From: an uncultured Spartobacteria bacterium
Lineage (GTDB): Bacteria > Verrucomicrobiota > Verrucomicrobiia > Chthoniobacterales > Terrimicrobiaceae
Reading direction: 5' to 3'
Length of the DNA: 57,474 bases
Assembly: GCA_937960895.1 (NCBI GenBank)
Contig: CALCJD010000010.1
Location: 1 to 57,474 of the forward strand
The position numbers were made by a program, and so were the translations under genes. The notes under the pieces were generated by a model that saw only the letters and a list, made by a program, of their open reading frames with translations, ran no database searches and was not told the DNA's origin. Numbering within the stretch: position 1 is the stretch's first letter; every line of letters starts with the position of its first letter. Shown here one piece after another: positions 44,375-52,334 of the stretch.

Positions 44375-45091
44375 TCAGGGCTCGAGAATTTTCCAGCGCA
44401 CGACCCTCACCGGCGTGGTCAGCCAGGAATTCGATTGCGAAGGAACCCGGACCACCACCACCCGTTCCTCGGTCGGGTCGGCTTCGATCCAGGTCTGGTC
44501 GCCCAGGTAAATCAACAGATGGACGCCGGACGCCGTGACCGCCATGTCGCCCGGTCGCAGGCGTGCGTGATCAAGCAGATTGATCTGCGGCGCCTCCTCC
44601 ACCGGAACGGTCAGCTCCCGGGATTCGGCGATGGTTTGCGCCGAGGCGTCGTTCCACCAGAGCCCCAGGGCCGCCCGGACCAGGGCGGGGTTGAACGTGC
44701 GCACCCCCTCCAGAAACAGCGCATCCATGAGCCCCCGTCGTGCCAGCCCGGAGCAATCGATGCCGAGGGCATTTTCCCCTCCGCGCACATAATGCACCCC
44801 CTCATAGCGGCGCAGGCACCCGGCATACTTTTCCCGCAGCCCCCGCGGGGAGACCGGTTGGCCGGGCAGGAGCAGAAAAACCGCCACCGCCACGGTGACC
44901 GCCGGCCCCACCCAGCGCCAGAGCGGACGTTTCCAAAGGAGCGCAAGCAAGCCGATCCAGAGAACGGCAAAGGACAGGACGCCGGCCGCCCGGGTGGCGG
45001 TGGTCCCGACGGGATAAACCGCGCAAAAGACGAAAACCAGCAACGCCAGAGTCCACAAGAACCCCCATCCGATCCGTGTGATCCGACCCAT
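44375..45091 (-). CDS. Membrane-anchored NlpC/P60-like protein
   Basis: 238 aa. Two to three N-terminal hydrophobic segments (residues about 8-75) precede a domain with 'CLRRYEGVHYVRGGENALGI' and 'DCSGLARRGLMDAL' (catalytic Cys of the NlpC/P60 papain-like fold), 'LRPGDMAVTASGVHLLIYLG' (His) and 'WIEADPTEERVVV'. Family members cut peptidoglycan stem peptides or related amide bonds. The active domain is outside the cytoplasm if the topology is as drawn. It follows purM by 17 bases on the same strand. Confidence 0.85.
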   Translation of the reverse strand: MGRITRIGWGFLWTLALLVFVFCAVYPVGTTATRAAGVLSFAVLWIGLLALLWKRPLWRWVGPAVTVAVAVFLLLPGQPVSPRGLREKYAGCLRRYEGVHYVRGGENALGIDCSGLARRGLMDALFLEGVRTFNPALVRAALGLWWNDASAQTIAESRELTVPVEEAPQINLLDHARLRPGDMAVTASGVHLLIYLGDQTWIEADPTEERVVVVRVPSQSNSWLTTPVRVVRWKILEP

Positions 45092-45108
45092 GGCGGGAAC
45101 GATCCGCG

Positions 45109-46131
45109 TCAGACCAGCACCACTTTGCCAGAACCCTCGACGATTTCCCCGATGAGTTTGCCGCGGGTGAGCTTGAGCGCTTCGGCGGCGCGTTTTTTCG
45201 AAACGATGAGGGTCATGCCGATGCCCATGTTGAACACCTGGTACATCTCGTCGGCGTCAATGCGCCCGCCCTCCTCGATGATGCGGAAAATCGGAGGCAC
45301 CTTCCACGCGTTGCGGCGGATGTTGGCCTGGGTCCCGGGCGGCAGCACCCGCGGGAGATTGTCCACCAGGCCGCCTCCGGTGATGTGGGCGGCGGCGTGG
45401 AGAAGTCCGTCCGGCAGCGAAGCCATGAGCGGCTGGTAGTTTTTGTGAACGCGAAGCAGTTCCTCGCCCAGCGGGAGGCGGAGCTCCGGCAACCGGGACG
45501 TCACCTTCAATCCCATGGTACCGAAAAGCACCTTGCGCGCCAGCGAGTAGCCGTTGGTGTGGAGTCCGTTGGAGGGCAGTCCGATGATGACGTCGCCCGG
45601 GCGCACCTTGGAGCCGTCCAGCATTTTCGCACGATCCACCACGCCCACAATCGTGCCGGCGACGTCGTATTCGCCCTCCTGATACATGCCGGGCATCTGG
45701 GCGGTTTCACCGCCGATGAGGGCACAGCCGCCCGCCTTGCAGGCCTTGGCAAAACCGCTGAGGATGCTCTTGAACACGGCGGGATCCAGGGAGGCCGAAG
45801 CCAGGTAATCGAGGAAAAAGAGCGGTCGCGCGCCGAGCACCGCGATGTCGTCGATGCAGTGGTTCACGAGATCCTGCCCGATGGTGTCGTGCCGGTTCGT
45901 CGCGAAGGCGATCTTGAGCTTGGTCCCCACCCCGTCCACGCTGGACACGAGCACGGGATCCTTCATGCCCTTGAAGTTCGGACGGAACAGCCCGCCGAAT
46001 CCCCCGATCTTGCCGAGCACCTCCGGTCCGTGCGTCGAACGAACGATCGACTGAATGCCGCGCTTGACGGTGTTGCCGAGATCCACATCCACGCCGGCTC
46101 GGGCGTAGGCTTTCACTTTCACTGGTTTCAT
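45109..46131 (-). CDS. purM: Phosphoribosylformylglycinamidine cyclo-ligase
   Basis: 340 aa, AIR synthetase of purine synthesis (forms the imidazole ring from FGAM and ATP). Motifs: 'AYARAGVDVDLGNTVKRGIQ', 'GFGGLFRPNFKGMKDPVLVS', 'SVDGVGTKLKIAF', 'GQDLVNHCIDDIAVLGARPL', 'ALIGGETAQMPGMYQEGEYD'. It is 60 bases downstream of purF on the same strand, making a small purine unit. Confidence 0.96.
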   Translation of the reverse strand: MKPVKVKAYARAGVDVDLGNTVKRGIQSIVRSTHGPEVLGKIGGFGGLFRPNFKGMKDPVLVSSVDGVGTKLKIAFATNRHDTIGQDLVNHCIDDIAVLGARPLFFLDYLASASLDPAVFKSILSGFAKACKAGGCALIGGETAQMPGMYQEGEYDVAGTIVGVVDRAKMLDGSKVRPGDVIIGLPSNGLHTNGYSLARKVLFGTMGLKVTSRLPELRLPLGEELLRVHKNYQPLMASLPDGLLHAAAHITGGGLVDNLPRVLPPGTQANIRRNAWKVPPIFRIIEEGGRIDADEMYQVFNMGIGMTLIVSKKRAAEALKLTRGKLIGEIVEGSGKVVLV

Positions 46132-46191
46132 AGGTCGGAGGTCGGAGATGGAGAAAGGGGACGGTGGGCCGTCACGGTCGGGCCCCTCAAG

Positions 46192-47694
46192 TTACAGCAG
46201 CCGCGGTTCATCCTTTTCAAGCAGCCGAACGCGGTTGGCGCGTTTTTCCATGACGAGTTTGTCGAAGGTTGCGTCGTAGGGAACGGGGTAGTCGCCGCTG
46301 AAGCATGCCGTGCAGAAGCTGTTCGCCGGGCGGCCGGTGGCCTTCACCATGCCCTCGACGCTGAGATATCCGATGGAATCCGCGCCCAGATATTTGCGGA
46401 TTTCCTCCATCGTGCACTGGTTGGCGAGCAGCTTCTCGGGATCCGGGAAGTCGATGCCGTAATAACACGCAAACCGGTGCGGGGGACAACTGATCCGCAT
46501 GTGCACCTCGGTGGCGCCGGCCTCGCGCAGGTTGACCACGCGCGAGCGGGCGGTGGTGCCGCGGACGATGGAATCGTCCACCACAATGACGCGTTTGCCC
46601 CGCACGGCCTCGCCGACGAGGTTGAGTTTCACCCGCACATTGAAGTCGCGGATGCGCTGGGTGGGCTGGATGAAGGTGCGGCCGATGTAGTGGTTGCGGA
46701 CGAAGGCCGGGAAATACGGAATGCCCAGTTCCTCGGCGAGCCCCAGGGCGGCATAAACGCCGGAATCCGGCACGGGCACCACGAGGTCGGCTTCGACGGG
46801 ATGCTCGCGGGCGAGTTGGCGGCCCATCTCCACGCGGACCTTGCTCACATTGTTGCCGCCGTCGAGGTTGCTGTCCGGCCGGGCAAAATAGACATACTCA
46901 AAAATGCAGAACGCACTGCGGCTGGCCCGGAACGGGAATTCCGAACGGATTCCCGAGTTGTCGATGATGACCACCTCGCCGGGCTCGATCTCCCGCACGT
47001 ATTGCGCCTGGATGAGGTCGAAAGCGCAGCTTTCGGACGCCAGCACGTAGGCGCCGTCCTTTTTTCCGAGACAGAGCGGACGGAAACCGTTCGGGTCGCG
47101 GAAGCCGATGATTTCGCGTTCGCCCATGATGACGATGGAAAAGGCGCCCTCGATGCGCCGGAGGGCGGCCAGCGCCCCTCCCGTGCCGGTCGGCTGGGCC
47201 AGCAGGTGGAGGATGATTTCGCTGTCGACGGTCGTCTGGAAGATCGACCCCTTGGCCTCGAGTTCCTCCCGCAGCTGGGCGGCATTCACAAGGTTGCCGT
47301 TGTGGGCGATGGCGATCTGTCCGCGGCAGGTGTCCACCACAAACGGCTGGGCGTTTTTCGCCGTGCTGGAGCCGGTGGTGGAATAACGCACATGGCCGAT
47401 GGCCCGGGTGCCCTCGAGCTGGGTGAGCGCCTCCGGGGTGAAAACCTGGGAAACGAGCCCCATGCCCTTGTGGACCGTGAAGGGACTGTCGGAGCCTTTT
47501 GCGGAGACGATGCCCGCGCTTTCCTGTCCCCGATGCTGCAGGGCAAAAAGACCGTAGTACGTGAGCATCGCGGCATCGTGATGCCCAAAGGCGGCGAAGA
47601 CGCCGCATTCATGTGAAGGTTTGTGTTTGGATCGCAAGGGTTTGGACGGCAAGAGAGAGTGCGGGACGATGCTCCTTCCGGGCCGGCAATTCAA
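46192..47694 (-). CDS. purF: Amidophosphoribosyltransferase
   Basis: About 500 aa with the class II glutamine amidotransferase at the N terminus ('HECGVFAAFGHHDAAMLTYY', catalytic Cys30 after a short propeptide) and the PRTase domain with 'RVIVVDDSIVRGTTARSRVV' (PRPP loop). First step of purine synthesis: PRPP plus glutamine to phosphoribosylamine. The Cys must be exposed by cleavage of up to 29 residues. No ATG start exists; TTG at 47694 overlaps the stop of the upstream gene (TTGA), and TTG at 47652 or 47637 would give a shorter propeptide. Start unsure. Confidence 0.94.
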   Translation of the reverse strand: MNCRPGRSIVPHSLLPSKPLRSKHKPSHECGVFAAFGHHDAAMLTYYGLFALQHRGQESAGIVSAKGSDSPFTVHKGMGLVSQVFTPEALTQLEGTRAIGHVRYSTTGSSTAKNAQPFVVDTCRGQIAIAHNGNLVNAAQLREELEAKGSIFQTTVDSEIILHLLAQPTGTGGALAALRRIEGAFSIVIMGEREIIGFRDPNGFRPLCLGKKDGAYVLASESCAFDLIQAQYVREIEPGEVVIIDNSGIRSEFPFRASRSAFCIFEYVYFARPDSNLDGGNNVSKVRVEMGRQLAREHPVEADLVVPVPDSGVYAALGLAEELGIPYFPAFVRNHYIGRTFIQPTQRIRDFNVRVKLNLVGEAVRGKRVIVVDDSIVRGTTARSRVVNLREAGATEVHMRISCPPHRFACYYGIDFPDPEKLLANQCTMEEIRKYLGADSIGYLSVEGMVKATGRPANSFCTACFSGDYPVPYDATFDKLVMEKRANRVRLLEKDEPRLL

Positions 47695-48197
47695 GGTTGG
47701 AATGTTCCGCCCCGCTGACTTTCAAAACACTGGCGCAGGTGGTCGAACAACGCCTGCAGGGTTTTGCGGTCAGGGAGCCGGTACTCAATCGTATGCGCGT
47801 GGGTGGTGGTTGGGTAATTTTTCATGACCTTCTGCCAGGTTTCGTCCATGCGCGTGCGGTTGAGCAGTTCGTTGGCCTTTTCCTCGGCCTTTTCCACCAG
47901 CGATTGACCCACCCCGCCGGGCGCCTTGGGCACATTGGGTTCAATGCAATAAAACCGCACCGTATCCGTGCTCGAGGTGCCCACGTTCACCTCGGTGACC
48001 CGGGCCGCGTTGTCCACGACATATTCATGCAGGCTGATCGAGGTGATGGCAGCAACGCGGACGATGTAGGTTCCCCCCGGCAGGTCGGCCGTCCAGAGTC
48101 CGCGCCGGATCGGCGAGGCCGGCGCGGGCGTGGGCTGCACCTCCTGGGCCGCAGCCACGGCGGCGGAGGCCAGGAGGACGAAAAACATTTTTTTCAT
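47691..48197 (-). CDS. Secreted hypothetical protein
   Basis: 168 aa from ATG 48197. A signal peptide (MKKMFFVLLASAAVAAAQ) is followed by a Pro/Ala linker and a domain with 'GTYIVRVAAITSISLHEYVV' and a C-terminal helical part ending in 'LFDHLRQCFES'. No known family recognised. Its ATG overlaps the stop of the upstream small gene by 4 bases, and its own stop overlaps the possible purF start, so it lies in a coupled chain of three genes. Confidence 0.7.
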   Translation of the reverse strand: MKKMFFVLLASAAVAAAQEVQPTPAPASPIRRGLWTADLPGGTYIVRVAAITSISLHEYVVDNAARVTEVNVGTSSTDTVRFYCIEPNVPKAPGGVGQSLVEKAEEKANELLNRTRMDETWQKVMKNYPTTTHAHTIEYRLPDRKTLQALFDHLRQCFESQRGGTFQP

Positions 48198-48679
48198 GGC
48201 GTCCACATGGTGTCGATTTCGGGCTGGCTGACGGAAACCAGCTTCCAATCCCAAGGTTTCCAGCTTTTGCGCGTCCACGCAAACCGGAAGTGGGATTCCA
48301 GCGAATTCGCCCGGCTGATGATCGCCTCCCCCACGGCGTTTCCCCGGCCCCGCAGCCGCAGGAGGGCGCTGACCGTCGCCTCCCCGCCCCGGCGGTCCAC
48401 GGCGGTGTCCTCGCTGAAGATTTCCAGGGCCAGAAAATTGGCCAGTCCCTCGGAGGCCAGGGTCACCGCCTCCTCCCGGTCCTGGCCCCAGACGTCCCGG
48501 TAATCCTCCGCCATCAACTCCCGGACCCGCTTCCAGTTCCGGTCGCCGGCCGCCTGGAGCAGGCGGTCCTGACGTCGCTCGAGGCAGCGCCCGGGCGTCA
48601 GTTCAAAGCCGGTCCAGAGAAGGATGGCCACCAGCAGAATCAGTCCGCCCGAAATCGTCCATGTGCGTTCAATATGCAT
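48194..48679 (-). CDS. Small membrane-anchored protein, NTF2-like
   Basis: 161 aa from ATG 48679. One N-terminal transmembrane helix ('ISGGLILLVAILLWTGFEL') precedes a domain that looks like an NTF2/SnoaL-type cone fold: 'LQAAGDRNWKRVRELMAEDY', 'EAVTLASEGLANFLALEIFS', 'VSALLRLRGRGNAVGEAIIS', 'RFAWTRKSWKPWDWKLVSVS'. Such domains bind small molecules or act as enzymes; the role here is unknown. It is first in the chain leading to purF. Confidence 0.65.
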   Translation of the reverse strand: MHIERTWTISGGLILLVAILLWTGFELTPGRCLERRQDRLLQAAGDRNWKRVRELMAEDYRDVWGQDREEAVTLASEGLANFLALEIFSEDTAVDRRGGEATVSALLRLRGRGNAVGEAIISRANSLESHFRFAWTRKSWKPWDWKLVSVSQPEIDTMWTP

Positions 48680-48734
48680 GTTTTTCAAAAAACGGCGCTG
48701 GTCTCCCCCGCGGGTTTTGCTTCATAGACACACC

Positions 48735-49250
48735 ATGCCAGTCTATCGCCCCAATGTCGCATTCATTCTGCGGAATCCCGCCGGCGAAATTCTCGTCTGT
48801 GAACGAAGTGACTGGCCCGGCTGCTGGCAATTCCCCCAGGGGGGTGTCCAACCCGGTGAATCGCTGCCCGAAGCGCTGGCCCGCGAGGTCGAGGAGGAAC
48901 TGGGCCTGCTTCCGCACGAATACCGCGTCCTCACCAGCCGGGGACCCTATCGGTACCTTTTTCCCAAGGGACGGAAAAAGGAGGACTTCGACGGACAGGA
49001 ACAGCACTACTTCCTGGCCGAACTGATCAACACCCGGGCGACGATCCGTTTCGAGGGCGCGCATGAATTCCGGGCCGCCCGCTGGCTGCCGCCCGCTGCC
49101 TACAACCTCGACTGGATCGCCCCCATGAAGCGCGAGGTCTACGCACAGGTCTTTCGGGATTTTTTCGGGATCGGACGGGAACCCTTTCCTACTCCGCCGA
49201 CTTCTCCAGCGGCAACCCCGCCTTCCACCACGCCGCCAGACCGCCCTTGA
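48735..49250 (+). CDS. rppH: RNA pyrophosphohydrolase (Nudix)
   Basis: 171 aa from ATG 48735. Start 'YRPNVAFILRNPAGEILVCE' and Nudix box 'GGVQPGESLPEALAREVEEE' are those of RppH/NudH, which removes pyrophosphate from 5'-triphosphate RNA and starts decay, or acts on dinucleoside polyphosphates. 'YRYLFPKG' and 'GQEQHYFLAEL' also fit. The last ~22 residues are a Pro/Thr-rich tail ('PTPPTSPAATPPSTTPPD') encoded in the overlap with the opposite rhodanese gene, so the tail is probably not functional. Confidence 0.92.
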   Translation: MPVYRPNVAFILRNPAGEILVCERSDWPGCWQFPQGGVQPGESLPEALAREVEEELGLLPHEYRVLTSRGPYRYLFPKGRKKEDFDGQEQHYFLAELINTRATIRFEGAHEFRAARWLPPAAYNLDWIAPMKREVYAQVFRDFFGIGREPFPTPPTSPAATPPSTTPPDRP

Positions 49251-49593
49251 ACACCTCGACCCGCCGGTAGCCAAGCTTCACAAGCCGGTCCCGCAGCTTG
49301 GCGCTGTCTGGACAATGCAGGCTCGAGCAATACACCACGACGGGCTGCTCGGGACGCAGCCGGGGGCGCACCGCCTCCCAAGCGCGGTCAAAGTCCCGCA
49401 CCGGCAGGTTGATGGCGCCGGGAACATGGGATTTGGCGAAATATTTGGCCCCGCGCGCGTCCAGCACCACCCCGGTCCCGGATTCCACAAAACGGCGAAA
49501 TTCCTCCAGGGTCATCGTTCCGCCATCCGCCCCCTGCGCGGCGGCGCCCCAGACGAACCCAAGCAGCAACAACGATGCGAAAATTTTCGGCAT
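49189..49593 (-). CDS. Exported rhodanese-like protein
   Basis: 134 aa with a signal peptide ('IFASLLLLGFVWGAAAQG') and one rhodanese domain: 'VVLDARGAKYFAKSHVPGAI', catalytic Cys in 'VVVYCSSLHCPDSAK' and 'GYRRVEVFKGGLAAWWKAGL'. Such proteins move sulfane sulfur or act in periplasmic redox roles. The 3' end overlaps the rppH 3' end by 62 bases in a convergent arrangement. Confidence 0.88.
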   Translation of the reverse strand: MPKIFASLLLLGFVWGAAAQGADGGTMTLEEFRRFVESGTGVVLDARGAKYFAKSHVPGAINLPVRDFDRAWEAVRPRLRPEQPVVVYCSSLHCPDSAKLRDRLVKLGYRRVEVFKGGLAAWWKAGLPLEKSAE

Positions 49594-49746
49594 TCCCCCG
49601 CTTTAGCAGAGGGCGGGCGCGGAGTCACCCGGGCAAACGCATCCGGCGGAGGGTCCCGGCCATCCGGGCCGTCCGGGCCGAGTCGGGGACTGCCGCTCCG
49701 GCGAAAAGCGATGGCCAATCCCGTCCCGGCGCGGTATATGCGGGAC

Positions 49747-50385
49747 ATGCTCACGCTCTATCTCCTTCGCCACGGGCAGACCTCCTTCAGCCGGGCCAAT
49801 GCGTTTTGCGGCGCGGCCTTGAACCCCGATCTGACCGAGGATGGACACCAGATGGCCGAGCTTTTTGCCAAGGCCTACAGCAGCACTCCCTGGCAGGCGA
49901 TTTTCACCAGTCCCCTCAAACGCACCCTGGAAACGGCCCATCCCCTTTGCAATGCCACCGGCCTTTCGCCACAGGTCCGCGACGGCCTCAAGGAGATCGC
50001 CTACGGCAAGTGGGAGGGAAAAACCGTCGAGGAGGTTGAGAAGGAATTTCACGACGACTACATCCGCTGGACCGCGGATCCCGCCTGGTATCCGCCCACG
50101 GACGGAGAACCGGCGGTGGCCATCGCCCACCGCTCGCTGCAGGTGGTCGAAGAGATTCAGAAGGTCTACGACGAGGGCAACGTTCTCATCGTGTCGCACA
50201 AGGCGACCATCCGCATCCTGCTCTGCTCGCTCCTGGGCATCGACGTGGGCCGCTTCCGCTACCGTCTGGCCTGTCCGGTGGGCTCGGTTTCCATCGTCGA
50301 ATTCGGCAAACACGGCCCGCTGCTCAAGGCTCTCGCCGACCGCGACCATCTCGACGACCGGCTGAAAAACCTTCCGGGTACGTAG
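49747..50385 (+). CDS. Histidine phosphatase (phosphoglycerate mutase-like)
   Basis: 212 aa from ATG 49747. The catalytic motif 'YLLRHGQTSFSR' has the phospho-accepting His; 'FTSPLKRTLETAHPLC' gives the second Arg, 'IAYGKWEGKTVEEV' and 'VLIVSHKATIRILLCSLLGI' the later His. Members include phosphoglycerate mutase, cobalamin phosphatase and broad phosphatases; no cobalamin gene is near. A GC-rich hairpin (50406-50420) with weak T-run follows. Confidence 0.9.
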   Translation: MLTLYLLRHGQTSFSRANAFCGAALNPDLTEDGHQMAELFAKAYSSTPWQAIFTSPLKRTLETAHPLCNATGLSPQVRDGLKEIAYGKWEGKTVEEVEKEFHDDYIRWTADPAWYPPTDGEPAVAIAHRSLQVVEEIQKVYDEGNVLIVSHKATIRILLCSLLGIDVGRFRYRLACPVGSVSIVEFGKHGPLLKALADRDHLDDRLKNLPGT

Positions 50386-50405
50386 CCGCCCGCCCGTCGG
50401 CGTTC

Positions 50406-50426
50406 GCGCCCCCGGGGCGCTTATTT
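50406..50426 (+). terminator. Possible terminator after the histidine phosphatase gene
   Basis: GCGCC-CCCGG-GGCGC (50406-50420) followed by TTATTT. The stem is short but GC-rich. It ends where the divergent copy of the rimO 3' end begins. Confidence 0.4.
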
Positions 50427-50520
50427 CAGAGGCTCCGCCAGCAGGTCGTACAGGGAACCGGTCACCCGCACGTCAATGAATTTCCCGGCCGGGGTGTTCT
50501 TCGAAAGGATGACCCGGCAG
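50421..50520 (-). pseudogene. Divergent partial copy of the rimO 3' end
   Basis: On the minus strand 50520-50431 aligns with 51057-50965 (rimO 3' end) at about 90% identity with one 3-base deletion, and the open frame ends 'YDLLAEPLK' and stop, where rimO ends 'YDLLAEPIGK' and stop. Similarity stops abruptly at 50520/51057. Because the copy has its own stop and several silent or conservative changes, it looks like an old or foreign rimO end rather than a fresh duplication. Confidence 0.75.
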
Positions 50521-50706
50521 AGCGCGAATCCGAACGTTCAACGTTGGGAGCGACGGCGTGACTCCTACGGGGGCGTTTCCACTCAATCGGCGAAGCCGCT
50601 CTCCGCCCCCATCAGCAGGAGACCTGACGGCGCGGCGCATCGGGGTTTACGCGAGGGTTGGCGGACGTTGCTACGCGCGGCAGCGGCTCGGTGTTGCCAT
50701 CAGACA
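50521..50706. other. Non-coding insert between the rimO copy and the RHS remnant
   Basis: No gene seen. The sequence begins with GTTCAACGTT, similar to short repeats upstream of argA (ATGTTCAACGCC), and continues GC-rich with small inverted repeats. It could be a dispersed intergenic repeat of this lineage. Confidence 0.3.
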
Positions 50707-50932
50707 ACCTGCGAAGTGGGTGCTTGGCCATCCTCGTTGCGCACGTATTCGACCACAAAACCGGCCGGATAGGTGATGGTGGAAATCCGGCCCGCCAGGT
50801 CATAGGTGACGCCCGCCGATCGGGTGAGGCTTCCCTCGGTCTGGCTCGCCGAACTCAGCCTGCCTCCCCATCATAGGCGTAGCTGCCGCTGACCGTGAGG
50901 GTCATGGCCGTGGTCGCGGCTTTTAGTATCCT
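50701..50932 (-). pseudogene. RHS/YD-repeat protein remnant, frameshifted
   Basis: On the minus strand one frame reads 'SGSYAYDGEAG' then stop; after a one-base shift the next frame reads 'TEGSLTRSAGVTYDLAGRIS' and 'TITYPAGFVVEYVRNEDGQ', a clear YD (RHS) repeat. The piece is about 75 residues, with no start, and is cut at both sides. RHS proteins are large surface or toxin-delivery proteins; this is a dead fragment. Confidence 0.7.
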
Positions 50933-50951
50933 TTAGAGAAAATCAGTGGTT

Positions 50952-52322
50952 TTACTTTCCAATCGGCTCCGCCAGCAGGTCGTACACTTGGGAACCGGTC
51001 ACCCGCACGTTGATGAATTCCCCCACCGGGGCGTTCTTCGAAAGGATGACCCGGCAGTCCACATCGGGGGCGTCGTGGGCGGTCCGGGCCACCCGGGGCT
51101 GCTCGACAAGCACACGCAGGATTTTCCCGCGCTGGGCCCCGGCGATTTCCGCCGCGATGCGCTGCTGGAGTTTCATGGCCTGGCGGTGCCGGCGGTTTTT
51201 GACGCGGTCGGGCACCTGGTTTTCCATCTTCGCCGCGCGCGACCCCTCCTCCTGCGAGTAGGCAAAAATGCCCAGCCGCTCGAAACGGACCGACTCCACA
51301 AAATCCAGCAGGGCTTGAAAATGCTCCTCCGTCTCGCCGGGGAACCCGACAATGAACGTCGTCCGGATGGCCAGATCCGGGATTCCCGCCCGCAGACGCG
51401 CGATCAGGTTCTCGATATGCTCGCGCGAGGTCTCCCGGCGCATCTTCGCCAGCATTTCGCCGTGGATGTGCTGGAGGGGCATGTCGACGTATTTGACCAC
51501 CTTCGGGTTCCGCGCGATGGCCCCGATCAACTCGTCGCTCCAGTGGGCCGGATGGGTGTATAGCAGGCGAATCCAGAATTCGCCCTCGATTTTGCCCAGT
51601 TCATCCAACAGGCCCACGAGGGTCGGACCCCGGCTCGAATCCACGGGCTGGCGCGGTCCGGCCTTCTGCTCCCAGAGGTCCATTCCGAAATAGGTGGTGT
51701 CCTGGCTGATCAGGTTGATTTCCCTGACCCCCTCCGAAACGAGGTGCCGCACCTCGGCGGCCACCGACTCGATCGTGCGGCTGCGGTGACGACCGCGCAT
51801 CTGCGGGATCACGCAGAAGCTGCAGGGGTGATTGCAACCCTCCGCGATTTTCACATAGGTCGTGTGCCGGGGGGTGAGGCGGAACCGCGGCGTGTCGTAA
51901 TCCGGGATGTAGCGGGATTTCGGGGAAATGAGCGAAAACGGTGCGGGGTCCTTTTTGGCCAGAACCTCCTGAAAAATCTCCCCGGCCGTCCTGATCTCGT
52001 CGAGTCCGATGAAGGCGTCGACCTCGGGCAGCTCCCGGGCGAGTTCCTCCCGATACCGCTGGGCCAGACACCCGCTCACCACCAGCTTCTGCTCCGGACG
52101 GCGGCGCGCCTCCAGGATGGCTTCGATGGATTCCTGCTTGGCGGAGTCGATGAACCCGCAGGTATTGACCACAATCACGTCGGCCTCCTCGGCGTCCGCG
52201 GTCACTTCGAACCCCCGTGTGGCCGCCCCGCCCAGCATGATTTCGGCGTCGACGAGATTTTTCGCGCAGCCAAGACTGATCATGCCGACCTTGGGAGGCC
52301 GGCTTGGAACACCCGATTTCAT
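50952..52322 (-). CDS. rimO: Ribosomal protein S12 methylthiotransferase RimO
   Basis: 456 aa. The MTTase N-terminal domain begins 'KVGMISLGCAKNLVDAEIML', with further Cys in 'VIVVNTCGFIDSAKQESI' and 'LVVSGCLAQRY' (first 4Fe-4S cluster); the radical-SAM cluster is 'GCNHPCSFCVIPQMRG' (about 162-177); 'TTFIVGFPGETEEHFQALLD' follows; the C terminus is a TRAM domain. It adds a methylthio group to Asp of S12. It is 12 bases downstream of the RodZ-like gene. Confidence 0.95.
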   Translation of the reverse strand: MKSGVPSRPPKVGMISLGCAKNLVDAEIMLGGAATRGFEVTADAEEADVIVVNTCGFIDSAKQESIEAILEARRRPEQKLVVSGCLAQRYREELARELPEVDAFIGLDEIRTAGEIFQEVLAKKDPAPFSLISPKSRYIPDYDTPRFRLTPRHTTYVKIAEGCNHPCSFCVIPQMRGRHRSRTIESVAAEVRHLVSEGVREINLISQDTTYFGMDLWEQKAGPRQPVDSSRGPTLVGLLDELGKIEGEFWIRLLYTHPAHWSDELIGAIARNPKVVKYVDMPLQHIHGEMLAKMRRETSREHIENLIARLRAGIPDLAIRTTFIVGFPGETEEHFQALLDFVESVRFERLGIFAYSQEEGSRAAKMENQVPDRVKNRRHRQAMKLQQRIAAEIAGAQRGKILRVLVEQPRVARTAHDAPDVDCRVILSKNAPVGEFINVRVTGSQVYDLLAEPIGK

Positions 52323-52334
52323 TACCGCCCGCCG

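Noticed and set aside
46132..46191. Riboswitch or attenuator between purF and purM
   Set aside because: The gap is 60 bases with only short GGTCGGA repeats and no purine-aptamer pattern.
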